A stretch of 64,000 nucleotides of DNA from Adiantum capillus-veneris (GCA_014529385.2 CM043946.1:38390058-38454057), one strand, 5' to 3'. Positions 11,888 through 22,595 are shown, counted from the stretch's first letter. Notes: a model not told the origin generated them from the letters alone. Translations and numbers: made by a program.

Positions 11888-11970
11888 TGATCTCATTCCC
11901 TTTCCTCTTCATCATTACTCCCAAGCATCCATATCTCTTGGATGAAAATCTTTGTTATGGTGGTGTGTTG
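11716..11970 (+). repeat. Element D 5' LTR, first part
   Basis: This plus-oriented LTR sequence is interrupted at 11970 by element C and resumes at 21924. Rejoining the two flanks after removing one TGTTG copy restores a sequence that matches the reverse complement of 10675-10988. It contains a CT microsatellite at about 11804-11883. Its U3 and TATA box are not visible to the left, so the LTR appears truncated at the inverted-repeat junction. Confidence 0.75.
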
Positions 11971-13480
11971 TGATAGCGGAAAAAAGAGCAGTGCAATCGG
12001 GTGGCCTCTGTACTTGTGCACACTCCACAAACCACGCCTCATGCAAACAACCAAAGAAAAAAACAAAGGGGGCACCACCCTAAATTAAGAGATTTAGGGA
12101 CCTCACACATAGTGCACATAGGCAAGTGAGACTTTTGGCATTATGATGGCATCAAAACATATGGCAAAACACATAGAAACGAAGCTTAGGGACCTTATGT
12201 AGCATATATATACACAAAACATCATCTTAACAATACAACGGCATCTGATCATACATAACAAGGATATAGAGAAGCAAGCCAAGGATGGCATAATCTCTCT
12301 CAACCCAGCAAGTAGGTATGATCCTACTAGCAACACATCAATACCTTAGAGAATGATGGCGAGGATGGTGGCCATGGAGCATGAGAGAAGACTCCTTATT
12401 TAGGTTTTAGGGCTAGTAATGTAGCATACTAGAGGGAGAGAGAGAGAGAGGGAGAGGGAGAGAGAGTAGAGCTCCATCCATAGCTCCTCGTTGTGAGCAA
12501 TGTCGCCATAGCTTCGTTGCTTGGTGAAGTGAGTGAAGTGTTGGTTTTGAGTGAGAGAAGGCCTCCTTATATAGGTTTCTGAGAGGGTTTAGGATTAGGG
12601 ATAAACATGCTTAAATCCGCTGATTGGGGTTACTTTTTGCTTAGGGTGGTCAACAGATTGAGGTCACCTGATATGTCACCATCAAGATATTCTCTAGAGT
12701 GATGTGAGAGGGGAGGGTAAATGCTGATTTTTCTGATTGTGACACATGGGGATAAGGCCTTGACCAACATTTAAGAGCAGGTAAGGTGGCTGTTGAAACT
12801 GGAGGTTCTGCACATGTAAGGGGGTGGCAGCTAGGTCCTCCTGAATATCAAATTCTCAAAAAATCCTCGACCATGGCTTCTTTTGACATGTGTTCTTTGA
12901 AAAAATCAGCATGTCTCTTTTCAACTCAAAAGTCTTTATCCCTGTTGACTCACCTTTACCATAAGATTTTCTCCTTTTCTCCTCCTGTAATTGCATTGTT
13001 GATGCCCAATCACTGCTTCTAGTAACAGTGAATTGTTACCTACCAAATACTTATGGTGCAGTAAAAAATATTTACCACGGGTAAAAAACGTTACTGTAGG
13101 TAAAGAGTGATTTGTATTTACCATGTAGGTGAGAAATATTTATTGTAGGTAAAAAATATTTACTGTGCTAAAAAATATTTACTGTCGGTAAAAAAGTGAA
13201 AACGGAGTATGCTGTGATGTGAGTCCACACGAACATCCTTGTGTAAATTTCACTAGACATTCACACCTAGAATGGGCTATTCTATAAGATATAGGTTGTA
13301 GGCATGGATAAGAGCTCGTTCCCACGTATCTTCTGTCCATGGCACTTTTTACTCTTTGGTGCTTGTGAAGTAGATTTTTCTTCTCTTTCGAGATCCCTTG
13401 GACTAGAGTATCCTCATCTCCCCAACAACTGACTGTGCCTTTATTGCATCTTCAGAAGGGGTCCTAAAAACCATGCATCA
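11971..13480 (-). repeat. Element C 3' LTR
   Basis: It runs from TGATAGCGG to CATGCATCA on the plus strand. It contains the hairpin at 12078-12099, a minus-strand TATA box CCTATATAAGG at 12565-12575 and a short GA tract near 12432. It matches 20400-21923 throughout except for short indels. Confidence 0.93.
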
Positions 13481-13484
13481 TATA

Positions 13485-13498
13485 GCCCTCCCCCTTAA
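13485..13498 (-). promoter_or_regulatory. Element C polypurine tract
   Basis: On the minus strand TTAAGGGGGAGGGC lies 4 bp before the 3' LTR. Element E has the same GGGGGAGGGC next to its 3' LTR, which supports its role as the plus-strand DNA primer. Confidence 0.85.
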
Positions 13499-13860
13499 GC
13501 TAGAGGTATTTGATGCCTCTAGCTGTAGGTTGTGCTACAATAGGGTTCTCTTGAATACTTACCCACCTGGTACCAATTGAATTTTCCATGTTACTGCTTT
13601 CTTGGCTGATGCACCCTGTTTAGTCCTTTCTGATGAATAATTGTATCCATCCATGACTAACAACTGGTCTCCTAGACCCTTGAAAGCCATACCCCATCCA
13701 TTGTCAATATCCGCTTTCACTGGTAGCATTCTCTTTTTTTCTTTTTCTCTTCTCTTTTTTTCCTTTTTTTTTATGTCTTCTCTTTTTTATTTTTTTTTCT
13801 TTGAAACGACTGTGTACATGATTGTTACCTTAGTTGGAGCTCAAATATGATGAGCTCTCC
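13499..13860 (-). other. Element C 3' untranslated region
   Basis: About 360 bp between the end of the pol homology and the polypurine tract. It includes a T-rich, CT-rich low-complexity stretch at about 13730-13800. No gene is seen. Confidence 0.6.
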
Positions 13861-16800
13861 TCTGAACCATCCTTAGCATTGATTTCACCAGCATATGGCT
13901 GTGAAAGACGACATTGGTAGGCCTTCAATCGCCAACCATTTACTGGGGTCTGATGTACCTTACCATCTAGGTCACCTAGTTGGTAACTACCATTTGAGAA
14001 CCTCTATATCACTACAAAAGGGCCTTCCCACTTAAGCAAGAACTTACCATCCTTCCTGCGATCAAAGCGATTGTCGTATCTGAGCACTAAAGAACCTTCC
14101 TTGATACCTTTCTTGACAAGGTTGCGATTGAAATTCTTTCGTTTCTTCTCTGCCTGGGCTCTATAGTACTTCACTGCTGACTCTTGATCTAGCCCTAACC
14201 TCTCCAAATCGATGATTCTTCCTTCCAGCTGCTTCTTTTGACTATCCTCTTGATGTGCTTTTAGAACTCGGAGGCTCGCTAGCTCCACTTCTATAGGCAA
14301 TAGTGCCTCTTGCCCGTAAACCAAGTGAAAAGGTTTATACCCCAAGGATGTTTTAAAGGATGTTCTGTAGGCCCAAAGTGCTGCATCTAGGTGTTTGTCC
14401 CATGCCTTAGGATGTAAATGCACTTGCTTAGTGATGATTTTACATATAAGACCATTTACCTTTTCCACAAGACCATTGCACTGAGGGTAGTATGGTGTAG
14501 AGTGCCTGCGCTTGATTTTTAACTTGCTCATCATTTGCCCGACTAAATCAGCTCAAAATCTCGGTCCCCTATCCGAGAGAATCTCCAAAGGTGTGCCAAA
14601 ACGGCAACAAAGGCATTCAAAAATGAAATCACTCACGTCCTTGGCTGTGATGCGCTTTGTGGGACGAGCTTCTGCCCATCTGGTGATGTACTCCACCCCC
14701 ATAATGATGTATTCCTTCCCTGATTGAGTGCAAGGTAGTGGCCCTATTGCATCTATCCCCCATTTTTCAAATGGCCCATAGGTTTTGATTGGATGCTGAT
14801 TTTCATGGGTAAGACGCCTTGGTCCAGCTTTTTGGCAAACCTCACATGTGCGGCACCAATGTTGTACATCTCGATGGAGGCTTGGCCACGTGAACCCTGC
14901 TTGTAAAATCTTTCTGCTAGTAATCTCTTGTGCAAAGTGGCCACCACACACACCTTCATGACAACTAAACAAAATATCCTTTATCTCTTGGGATGCAGGA
15001 ACTCTCCTTAAGACAGCATCTTTCCCTCTACAATACAAGTCCTCATTCACTAAGCTAAAGCTGGTAGCCTTTTTTGCCAACCACCTACGTTCAGTTTTAC
15101 TCATACCAGAGGGTGCTTTACAATGCTCAAGAACGTAAAGTAAATCATGCAGCTCCTCCTTTCCCTGGTATAAAGGACTTTTCACAAGGATAGCACCTAC
15201 TATGAGAGTTTGTAGTTCTTCACCTGCTAAGGCATTTGCTTCTCGATTTTGATCTCTAGGTACAAAGTGCACTCGAACTTCTTTAAAACCCTTCAACAAG
15301 GCCTTTGCTTCCCTCATCTTAACAGAAAATTTGTCATTTTTACAGGCCCATACACCAACCATTTGCTTAACAATCAACATGGAGTCACCAAAAACATTTA
15401 GCTTTGTGATGCCCTGAGAAAGACAACATTGCAACCCTAAAACAAGGGCATGGTACTCTGCCTCATTGTTAGAATGAACCTCTTTTAGATGAAACCCTTT
15501 TGCAAAGATCTTCTCCTTCTCTGGACCTAATATTACTATGCCTACTGATGCCTTGTCTTTCGTCCTCTTGTAAGCCCCATCAAAATACAGACTATGTGCT
15601 CCCAGTAGAACTTGAGGCTCCAGGATAGGCGGTACCTTACTAGGTGCCTCTTTCTTGGCCTTCTCATAACACCTTTGTGTGAGGACATCTGCCAAACAAG
15701 CACGGGTGGAATCCTCTACTTGTAGTGTGTAGTCAAACTCTTGAAGCTGCACCACCCACTTTGCTATTCTTTGAGACAATTCCATGTGTTGTAGGGCATA
15801 TGGAAAAACCTCCTCAGTTGTGATCACCACAAATTGTCTCGGAAGTAAGTAAGCCCGAAACTTCTCCACTGCAAACTTAAGAGCAAGCACCAATTTCTCA
15901 GTTGCGCTGAAACCCTTTTCAGCAGCTGTCATCACTCTACTAGAGAAGTAGACTGGTCTCATGAGAGATGTCTTTGGGTCTTTTTGCATCAAGACAGCTC
16001 CTAGAGCTTCTGGACCTACACTAGGATTTACATAGAATAATTCATCCCATGTGGGTTGTAGGATGACAGGCAATGAGCTCAAAATGGTTTTAACTTCTTG
16101 AAAGCACCTTTCACCCTCCTCACTCCATGTCAATGTAGTGTGTTTAGTGAGCTGCTGCAAAGGATAGGTTGCCTGAGAAAGGAGATGTATGAATCGTCCC
16201 ATGTAGCGAACCTTTTGAATGAAGGAGACTAGTTGCTTCACGTTTGAAGGAGTAGGTAAAGCTAACAATGTCTTTACCTTTTCAGGGTCAGCCTCAATAC
16301 CATCTTGAGACACAACATGGCCTAGTAGAGTGACCTTGCTCTCACCTATGTGGCGCTTTTCTTTATTCAATTGCCCACCCAATTGGGCCAGACGGGTGAA
16401 ACCTTCATCAACCTTGGACAGATGTACTTCCCTAGAGCTGTAAATGCAAAAATCATCAATGAAGACTCGTATGGACTTACCAAAGTAAGGTTGAAACACC
16501 AAGTTCATAAACCTCTGGAAAGTAGCTGGGGCATTAGTTAAACCAAAAGGCATAACTCTATAAGCAAAACACCCCCAAGGTGTTATGAAGGTAGTCTTTC
16601 TTTGGTCTTCATCTGCAATTCTGATTTGGAAGTAGCCTGAGTACCCATCACACACTATGTACCTTTCATGACCAGCCACTTGATTTAGTATTTCATCTTG
16701 AAAAGGCAAAGGAAAATGGTCCGTTTTAGTGGCTGCGTTTCAAGGATTGTAATCCACACATACCCTCCACTTCCCATTTTCCTTTGGTGCTACCACAACT

Positions 16801-17640
16801 GGAGACACCCACTCAGAATCTTCCACTGGGTAGATAAATCCTGCCTTGAGTAATCTTTTTACTTCTTTTAAGACTGCATGTTGTTACACTAGCCCTAATC
16901 TCCTTAGCCTTTGCACCACTGGTTTGGCACCTTCCTTTAATTGGATATGGTGTTGGGTTACCGTCACTTCTTTAATGTGCTTGTAATCAGTTATAAAGAG
17001 GCGAGCATGCTTTTTTATTACCTGCAAATAGGGTTCTCTCTCTTCTTCTAGTAGGTCCTTAGCTAGCATCTCCTCTAAGCCTGTGGCTTCCTCCTTGTTT
17101 AGAGAGTCTTGACCACCTTCTCCTTCTGGGTTTCGCAGTATTATACCCATGACTTCCAAAGAGCTAGCATCCTCCTCAGATGACTCATCCTCAGATGAAG
17201 AGCAGCTGCTTGTGCTCCATTCATCCATAGAGGTCTCCATCTCTAGGTCTTGTTGTCTACCCTGCTTCATGTCATACACAATTTTTTGTTGCTTGCCACC
17301 TACCTTATGATTTGGTCGCAACTCAAGGGAACCTGTCTCCCAATCTTGCCTAGCTTTCATAGCCATAAGCCAAGGTCTTCCAAGGATTAGCGGATAGCCC
17401 TCCCCCTTAGTTGGGATCACATAAGCATCAATTGAGATTGCAACACCAAAAGCTGAAACCTTCACTCCATTAACCTTTCCCACACAAGCCACCCTTACAT
17501 TATTTGCCATCTTAGCTTGTAAGGAAGTTTGCTCGTTTACTTCCAAACCCAACCTGTGCATTAATTTCTTTGTCATAACACAAATCTCGGCTCCACCATC
17601 TACGTACACATTGGAGACTCGCTGACTCTTAATCCTGCAT
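13860..17640 (-). pseudogene. Element C pol: protease, RT, RNase H, aRNase H, integrase
   Basis: Read right to left. Protease YVDGGAEICVM near 17600 and YPLILGRPWL. An acidic linker. [32 protein letters not shown] and catalytic FIDDF. A first RNase H (FYVNPSVG) in which the catalytic Asp is Asn. A second, archaeal-type RNase H with YFDGAYKRT, NNEAEYHAL and FGDSMLI, whose final block reads NREANALA with Asn where element E has Asp. Integrase with GGHFAQE...CEVCQ, GIDAIGPL, LSDRGPRF and GLVEKVNG, and a C-terminal GPFVV module. Stops at 14553, 16884, about 16738 and 14004, plus a 1 bp frameshift near 17615, make it non-functional. Most of it is in one frame. Confidence 0.93.
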
Positions 17641-19023
17641 CAATGACTGGCACGATATCCTTCATGCCTCTTGCACTAATAGACCCAACTGACTTTGCCT
17701 TAGCCCTCCTGGTGCTGACCATCTTAGACCAGGTTCTACGCATCTTTGGGGAAAGGTGGAGGAGTTGCTGCCATGAAATCTTTGGTCCTTGCTTACTCAC
17801 ATCTGCTACCAGGTCGTAAGGTATGGATCCTACCCCAAGTGGAAAGTCTTCTACTCATATGTGCCTCCTTGACCTAATCTTCCTTTTCTTGTCTCCTATC
17901 ACTTGGGAGGAATCCTCATTCCCTTTATCCAGCTCTGAAGCTTCCATTTCATCAGTTCTTTGTCTCCTAACTCTCTTTATTGGCATGGCAATAGCTTCCT
18001 CCAATTTTTCTTTCCCTTTATCCTTACTATTGTCAAGACTTATGACAGAGAAAGCCCTGTCCTCCCCTCCCGATGGTAGTGGAGGGATCTCTGCTGGTGC
18101 TTGTGGTGGTGGAGGAGGGGGTCTCAATATTTGGATTGGCAGAGCCACATGTGCATTTTGTCCATTTAGTGGCGTAGCTCGAGGAGGAGTGACTTGCTGG
18201 CGAGGAGGCCGTCTTTGATTACCATTTCCTTGATAGCGTCGTGGATGGGGGCAATAATACATGCCGTGACCTACCTCTCCACAGTTGTAGCAAATGTACT
18301 CACGTGCTAGCCTTTGTCCTTCTTGTCTATTTCATTCATTTCCTGGCTAGGGAGCCCTTACACCTTGAACCAGATTGATGGACAAGCTCTCTAGTTGATT
18401 TGTGATTTGTTGAAGTAATTCTTGTTGAGAGGACTCTTGGTCTGTTTCTCTTGTCCCTGCTACTACCCTTGCCGTAGGTTGAGCTAGCGGTGGAGGCTCC
18501 ATTCCCCCTTGTAGTTGAGCTTGGAATTTTAATTTCCTATCCTTCTCCCTTGCATAAGTCATAGCTTTATCAAAGGTATCTGGGAATTTACCTTTTACCT
18601 TTTCTCGAAGGATAGGTAAAGCCCTGCCAGGAAACAGTCCTTCTTTAGGCATGCTGGCGCCCTTTCTCCTTCACCTAGTGATGCACACCATTTCTCCCAC
18701 AGGTTGGAAAAATTTCCTTCATAGCTTCTATAGTCATTGGGTGATGTTTGGCGTAGCTCTAAGAGCTGTTTCCATATCTCCTCTGGAGGCTCATGGCGGC
18801 GAAATTCTTCGATGAAGGCCATCTTTAAGGACTCCCAATCTCTTCTTTCTTCAGGTGCCAAAGTTTGATACCATAATTTTGCACCTTCCCTCAAGACCAA
18901 AGGAAAGGCCCTTAACTTAGTAGCTTCGTCATCCCTTCCCGATACCAGAAAGGCCATTTCTAAATTATCCAAAAAGTCTGGAGAGACCTCCCCAGGCTTA
19001 CCATAAAAATTAGGGAAGGCCAT
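17640..19023 (-). pseudogene. Element C gag
   Basis: The likely start is ATG at 19023 (MAFPNFYGKPGE), matching FP.F.GK starts in D and F. Capsid blocks are FLDNLEMAF, REGAKLWYQTL and NLWEKWCASLGEGE. A frameshift near 18620 separates this from ILREKVKGKFPDTFDKAM. A stop lies at 18347. An intact CCHC zinc knuckle CYNCGEVGHGMYYC is at 18251-18292. A Pro-rich and then a basic segment follow, ending in EDFPLGVGSIPYDL and ISWQQLLHLSPKM, conserved in A, D and E. Gag and pol share one reading frame apart from the frameshifts. Confidence 0.9.
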
Positions 19024-19114
19024 AAGTGAGAGAGTAAACAATTACACAAACAGCTCCAATTTATTTTAAAATAGAGTATGGTAATTACAATTTGGAGCTT
19101 TAGCACAACTTAGC

Positions 19115-19342
19115 TCAAAATAGGATGAAGATCGACACATCAAAGGAATGGTAATAGTCTAGTAAGGGTAGAATGACAGGATGAGGAGAGCGCAAGATTT
19201 CCCCAAGTCTCTCGGCTCCAAACAACAGGGCTATTCTTTGCTGATAAAAGATTTTTCTATCAATACAAATATTCACACGGATATGACGCACAAAATGGAA
19301 AGGAAACATGCGGGGATCATCATTCTCATTATTGGCATCCAT
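19115..19342 (-). CDS. Element C leader ORF L1 (conserved small protein, unknown function)
   Basis: A 75-residue intact ORF lies immediately upstream of gag. It contains FPFHFVRHIRVNI, LFGAERLGEIL, PVILPLLDYYHSFDV and ends IFILF. The same pattern occurs at 26979-27197, 32944-33159, 51097-51315 and, diverged, at 22613-22796. Conservation is in the protein, with different codons, so selection on the product is likely. The predicted order is strand, helix, strand, strand, judged by eye. I do not recognise the family. The start is placed at the second Met (MDANNEND) because the F and E copies also begin with M.NG/MD just there. Confidence 0.7.
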   Translation of the reverse strand: MDANNENDDPRMFPFHFVRHIRVNICIDRKIFYQQRIALLFGAERLGEILRSPHPVILPLLDYYHSFDVSIFILF

Positions 19343-19358
19343 ACTTACACACAAGAGC

Positions 19359-19892
19359 CTAGCTTAGTTGCACCACCTTGGGACCAATGAGCGTGATCAT
19401 CCACAGAAGGTTAGCATCTCGGATCACTTCTACTCTTCCTGATGCATCTGTGAAGACGTAAGGCGTGATGGCAACACTTTGTACAATGCTGAGCCTTTTA
19501 GCAAGCAACAATTGGATGCTATTACCATAATCAGCATGACGAATGAAAGTGACACCATTAATGTGCAACACATCATCAACTAAGATAGTTTCCTTAGATT
19601 GAGATAACTTCTTTAAAATTAGCAGCAAAGGTAGGGCAGGGAGGCTTTTCACCCGGTCTCCAAAGCACTTTGGACACTATCCAAAGTGATCTTCACGCGG
19701 ACAGGAGGTTGGCTTGGGATTGGTGGTGTCTGGATTCACAAAGTGCACTGGGAGCACTCGCAGACGGGCGGAAATCTTGTAGGCAAGCCTTCGCCTCTTT
19801 GCTTCAGGAGGATTTAGGGGTGAGAGTCGTGGTTGCAAGTTGGAGGTTGAAGTTGGTTGCTCACTAGCCTTTTTCTTGCCTGTAGTGGTCAT
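19359..19892 (-). pseudogene. Element C leader ORF c/d, broken by one stop
   Basis: Starting at MTTTGKKKASEQ it includes EAKRRRLAYK and RVLPVHFVNPD, then TAG at 19677, then in the same frame LPALPLLLILKKLS, HADYGNSIQLLLAKRL and AITPYVF. The matching frame in element F (33182-33712) has EAKRRKVTYR, RVLPIHF, LPPLPVQLILRNLS, HADYGNYLQLLLAKRL and AITPYVL, broken by a stop at a different place. The ancestral product was therefore one protein of about 175 residues. No known domain is recognised. Confidence 0.65.
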
Positions 19893-19929
19893 GTAATCCC
19901 TTATTAATGAGATTAAGCCAAATGTTACC

Positions 19930-20121
19930 TTACGCTTGAGCACGCGCTGCGGCATTGGGCCACTTAGGTGTAGAGGTGATCTTCCTCCTCTTAGTCGGCT
20001 CCTCAGGAAAGAGAGGTCTGGTGATGCTTTCTCTTCCCTTAATGTGTGTCACAGTACCTTCGTGTATGTTGATGTAGAATATTTCAATCTCGTGTGCGTT
20101 GGAGGTTTCTGGAGCACTCAT
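19930..20121 (-). CDS. Element C leader ORF b
   Basis: From MSAPETSN it reads IFYINIHEGTVTHIKG, then RPLFPEEPTKRRKIT and TPKWPNAAARAQA. The element F copy (33709-33918) has VIYIDIHREEIIHVKEG, VRPLFP and TPKWPKGAARAK. In F this ORF overlaps the next one as ATGA; in C it ends slightly earlier. Function is unknown; the basic C-terminal half could bind nucleic acid. Confidence 0.6.
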   Translation of the reverse strand: MSAPETSNAHEIEIFYINIHEGTVTHIKGRESITRPLFPEEPTKRRKITSTPKWPNAAARAQA

Positions 20122-20141
20122 AGGTTGAGAGGAGAGGTATA

Positions 20142-20327
20142 TCAAGCTCTTCTTCTTACTCTCCTTCGTTGGCGACGATCACGAACAAGGCATGTAGAAG
20201 AACTTACTTCTTGAATTTCAATGACACTTCAACCTGGTAACAAGACCTCGACGAAAGCTTTTAAGGCCTCTAAAGCCTCCTCCTCTTCTGTTCTCCAATT
20301 TGCAAACTCCTCACGCCATTCGTCCAT
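20142..20327 (-). pseudogene. Element C leader ORF a, broken by TGA at codon 33
   Basis: It starts MDEWREEFANWRTEEEE and continues EVLLPG, then TGA, then SVIEIQEV. Element F has MDEWLKEFCNWRTEGEE and EVLLPGCGVISIQEV, with Cys at the stop position. Element D starts MDEWLAGFSNCTTEEEE at 22130. It is the first ORF after the primer site in all three. The C copy lacks the zinc knuckle seen at the end of the F copy. Confidence 0.6.
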
Positions 20328-20379
20328 GTTGTAGATTGCACATCTTCATTGCTTGTGGACTGAAGGTCTGTGTAGCCCT

Positions 20380-20399
20380 CCTATGTGGGGGCACCAAAA
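20380..20399 (-). promoter_or_regulatory. Element C primer-binding site
   Basis: On the minus strand TTTTGGTGCCCCCACATAGG directly follows the end (CTATCA) of the 5' LTR. It is the same class of site as in A, D, E and F. Confidence 0.8.
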
Positions 20400-21923
20400 T
20401 GATAGCGGGAAAAAGAGCAGTGCAATCGGGTGGCCTCTGTACTTGTGCACACTCCACAAACCACACCTCATGCAAACAAGCAAAGAACAAAACAAAGGGG
20501 GCACCACCCTAAATTAAGAGGTTTAGGGACCTCACACATAGTGCACATAGGCAAGTGAGACTTCTGGCATTATGATGGCATCAAAACATATGGCAAAACA
20601 CATAGAAACGAAGCTTAGGGACCTTATGTAGCATATATATACACAAGACATCAGCTTAACAATACAACGGCATCTGATCATACATAACAAGGATATAGAG
20701 AAGCAAGCCAAGGATGGCATAATCCCTTGTCAAAAACAATCAACCCAGCAAGTAGGTATGATCCTAGTAGCAACACATCAATACCTTAGAGAATGATGGC
20801 GAGGATGGTGGCCATAGAGCATGAGAGAAGACTCCTTATTTAGGTTTTAGGGCTAGTAATGTAGCATACTAGAGAGAGAGAGAGAGAGGGAGAGAGAGTA
20901 GAGCTCCATCCATAGCTCCTTGTTGTGAGCAATGTCATCATAGCTTCGTTGCTTGGTGAAGTGAGTGAAGTGTTGGTTTTGAGTGAGAGAAGGCCTCCTT
21001 ATATAGGTTTCTAAGAGGGTTTAGGATTAGGGATAAACATGCTTAAATCCGCTGATTGGGGTTAATTTTTGCTTAGGGTGGTCAACAGATTGAGGTCACC
21101 TGATATGTCACCATCAAGATATTCTCTAGAGTGATGTGAGAGGGGAGGGTAAATGCTGATTTTTCTGATTGTGACACATGGGGATAAGGCCTTGACCAGC
21201 ATTTAAGAGCAGGTAAGGTGGCTGTTGAAACTGGAGGTTCTGCACATATAAGGGGGGGACCTACGGGGGGGGGGGGGGGGGGGGGGTGGCAGCTGGGTCC
21301 TCCAGAATATCAAATTCTCAAAAAATCCTCAACCATGGCTTCTTTGGACATGTGTTCTTTGAAAAAATCAGCATGTCTCTTTTCAACTCAAAAGTCTTTA
21401 TCCCTGTCGACTCACCTTTACCATAAGATTTTCTCCTTTTCTCCTCCTGTAACTGCATTGTTGATGCCCAATCACTGCTTCTAGTAACAGTGAACTGTTA
21501 CCTACCAAATACTTATGGTGCAGTAAAAAATATTTACCATGGGTAAAAAAAGTTACTGTAGGTAAAAAGTGATTTGTGTTTACCATGTAGGTGAAAAATA
21601 TTTATTGTGGGTAAAAAATATTTACTGTCGGTAAAAAAGTGAAAACGGAGTATGCTGTGCTGTGAGTCCACACGAACATCCTCGTGTAAATTTCACTAGA
21701 AATTCACACCTAGAATGGGCTATTCTGTAAGATATAGGTTGTAGGCATGCATAAGAGCTCGTTCCCACGTATCTTCTGTCCATGGCACTTTTTACTCTTT
21801 GGTGCTTGTGAAGTAGATTTTTCTTCTCTTTCGAGATCCCATGGACTAGAGTATCCTCATCTCCCCAACAACTGACTGTGCCTTTATTGCATCTTCAGAA
21901 GGGGTCCTAAAAACCATGCATCA
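20400..21923 (-). repeat. Element C 5' LTR
   Basis: It matches the 3' LTR, with hairpin at 20508-20528 and TATA box at 20997-21007. It carries one extra block not in the other LTR: GGGGGGGACCTACGG followed by a run of 22 G at 21265-21286. Confidence 0.93.
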
Positions 21924-22056
21924 TGTTGTTTGCTTCCTAGCCGCTGAAGCTAGGTGGTGCCCCTGTTTGCTTTACCATGTCAGGCTCGAGATGCTCCATT
22001 CGGTCCCCAGTGTTTTAGAGGCCGTCGGGGGTTCGGGGTTCGCTTTGTTCCCGTCA
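21924..22056 (+). repeat. Element D 5' LTR, second part
   Basis: After the TGTTG duplication the D-family LTR continues with the hairpin CCTAGC...GCTAGG (21936-21954), the box GGTGGTGCCCC (21953-21963), and ends CCCGTCA at 22056. Confidence 0.8.
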
Positions 22057-22075
22057 TTTGGTGCCCCCACTGAGG
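22057..22075 (+). promoter_or_regulatory. Element D primer-binding site
   Basis: TTTGGTGCCCCCACTGAGG follows the LTR end directly. It is the clearest plus-strand copy of the shared primer site. Confidence 0.8.
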
Positions 22076-22129
22076 ATCTTTTCATGAAACCCTTGAGTTT
22101 ACAAGACTGAAACCCCTAAACTATTGTGA

Positions 22130-22393
22130 ATGGATGAATGGCTAGCAGGATTTTCTAATTGTACGACAGAAGAAGAAGAGCTCGAAGCACAACTAGACGA
22201 ACTCCGCATCTCCATCGAAGCTCGAGTGCTAGGCGTAACGGTAATCGATTTGCAGTGGGAGAGTCAACCAACACGCCAAACCCAGTGGATATACATAGGC
22301 CAAGTGCCAAGAAGAAGAAGGAGAAGGTCGAAACCATGTCCGCAACCTACAACCAACCCACAACAACAAAATGGAAGGAGCTTTACACAATAG
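22130..22393 (+). CDS. Element D leader ORF a
   Basis: An 87-codon ORF starting MDEWLAGFSN and CTTEEEELEAQLDEL is related at its N-terminus to ORF a of C and F. Its C-terminal half is basic (RRRRRRSKP) and unlike F. It is the first ORF after the primer site. Unknown function. Confidence 0.5.
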   Translation: MDEWLAGFSNCTTEEEELEAQLDELRISIEARVLGVTVIDLQWESQPTRQTQWIYIGQVPRRRRRRSKPCPQPTTNPQQQNGRSFTQ

Positions 22394-22595
22394 AGAATCA
22401 ACACTATTCTACTTTGAGAATCGGGTAACTCAAGTCAGCAAGGTAATTATCACAGTCAGTTTTCAAGTGGCACCTGATACTGCAGCACAGATAACGGAAT
22501 CATTGTCTCACACTCTCACTAGAGAAACTAGGGATCTACTGAGTTTGTTTCAGGAAAGAACACCACCCTCTCCCACAAGCTTGGACAGTGACTAA
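22371..22595 (+). CDS. Element D leader ORF, unrecognised
   Basis: A 74-codon ORF with VSKVIITVSFQV and a Ser/Pro-rich end. It overlaps ORF a by 23 bp in another frame, as leader ORFs do in F. I cannot align it with b, c/d or L2 with confidence. Confidence 0.35.
   Translation: MEGALHNRESTLFYFENRVTQVSKVIITVSFQVAPDTAAQITESLSHTLTRETRDLLSLFQERTPPSPTSLDSD

Larger units (their letters stand above)
11971..21923 (-). mobile_element. Element C, complete Tat-type Ty3/gypsy retrotransposon
   Basis: A 9.95 kb element in minus orientation has two LTRs (11971-13480 and 20400-21923) and is flanked by a perfect 5 bp target duplication TGTTG (11966-11970 and 21924-21928). The order in its own direction is 5' LTR, primer site, small leader ORFs (a, b, c/d, L1), gag, protease, RT, RNase H, archaeal-type RNase H, integrase, polypurine tract, 3' LTR. 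The second RNase H between the first one and integrase defines the Tat lineage. The LTRs differ at roughly 2% of sites by eye, and the coding region has frameshifts and stops, so it is older than element E and inactive. Confidence 0.93.
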
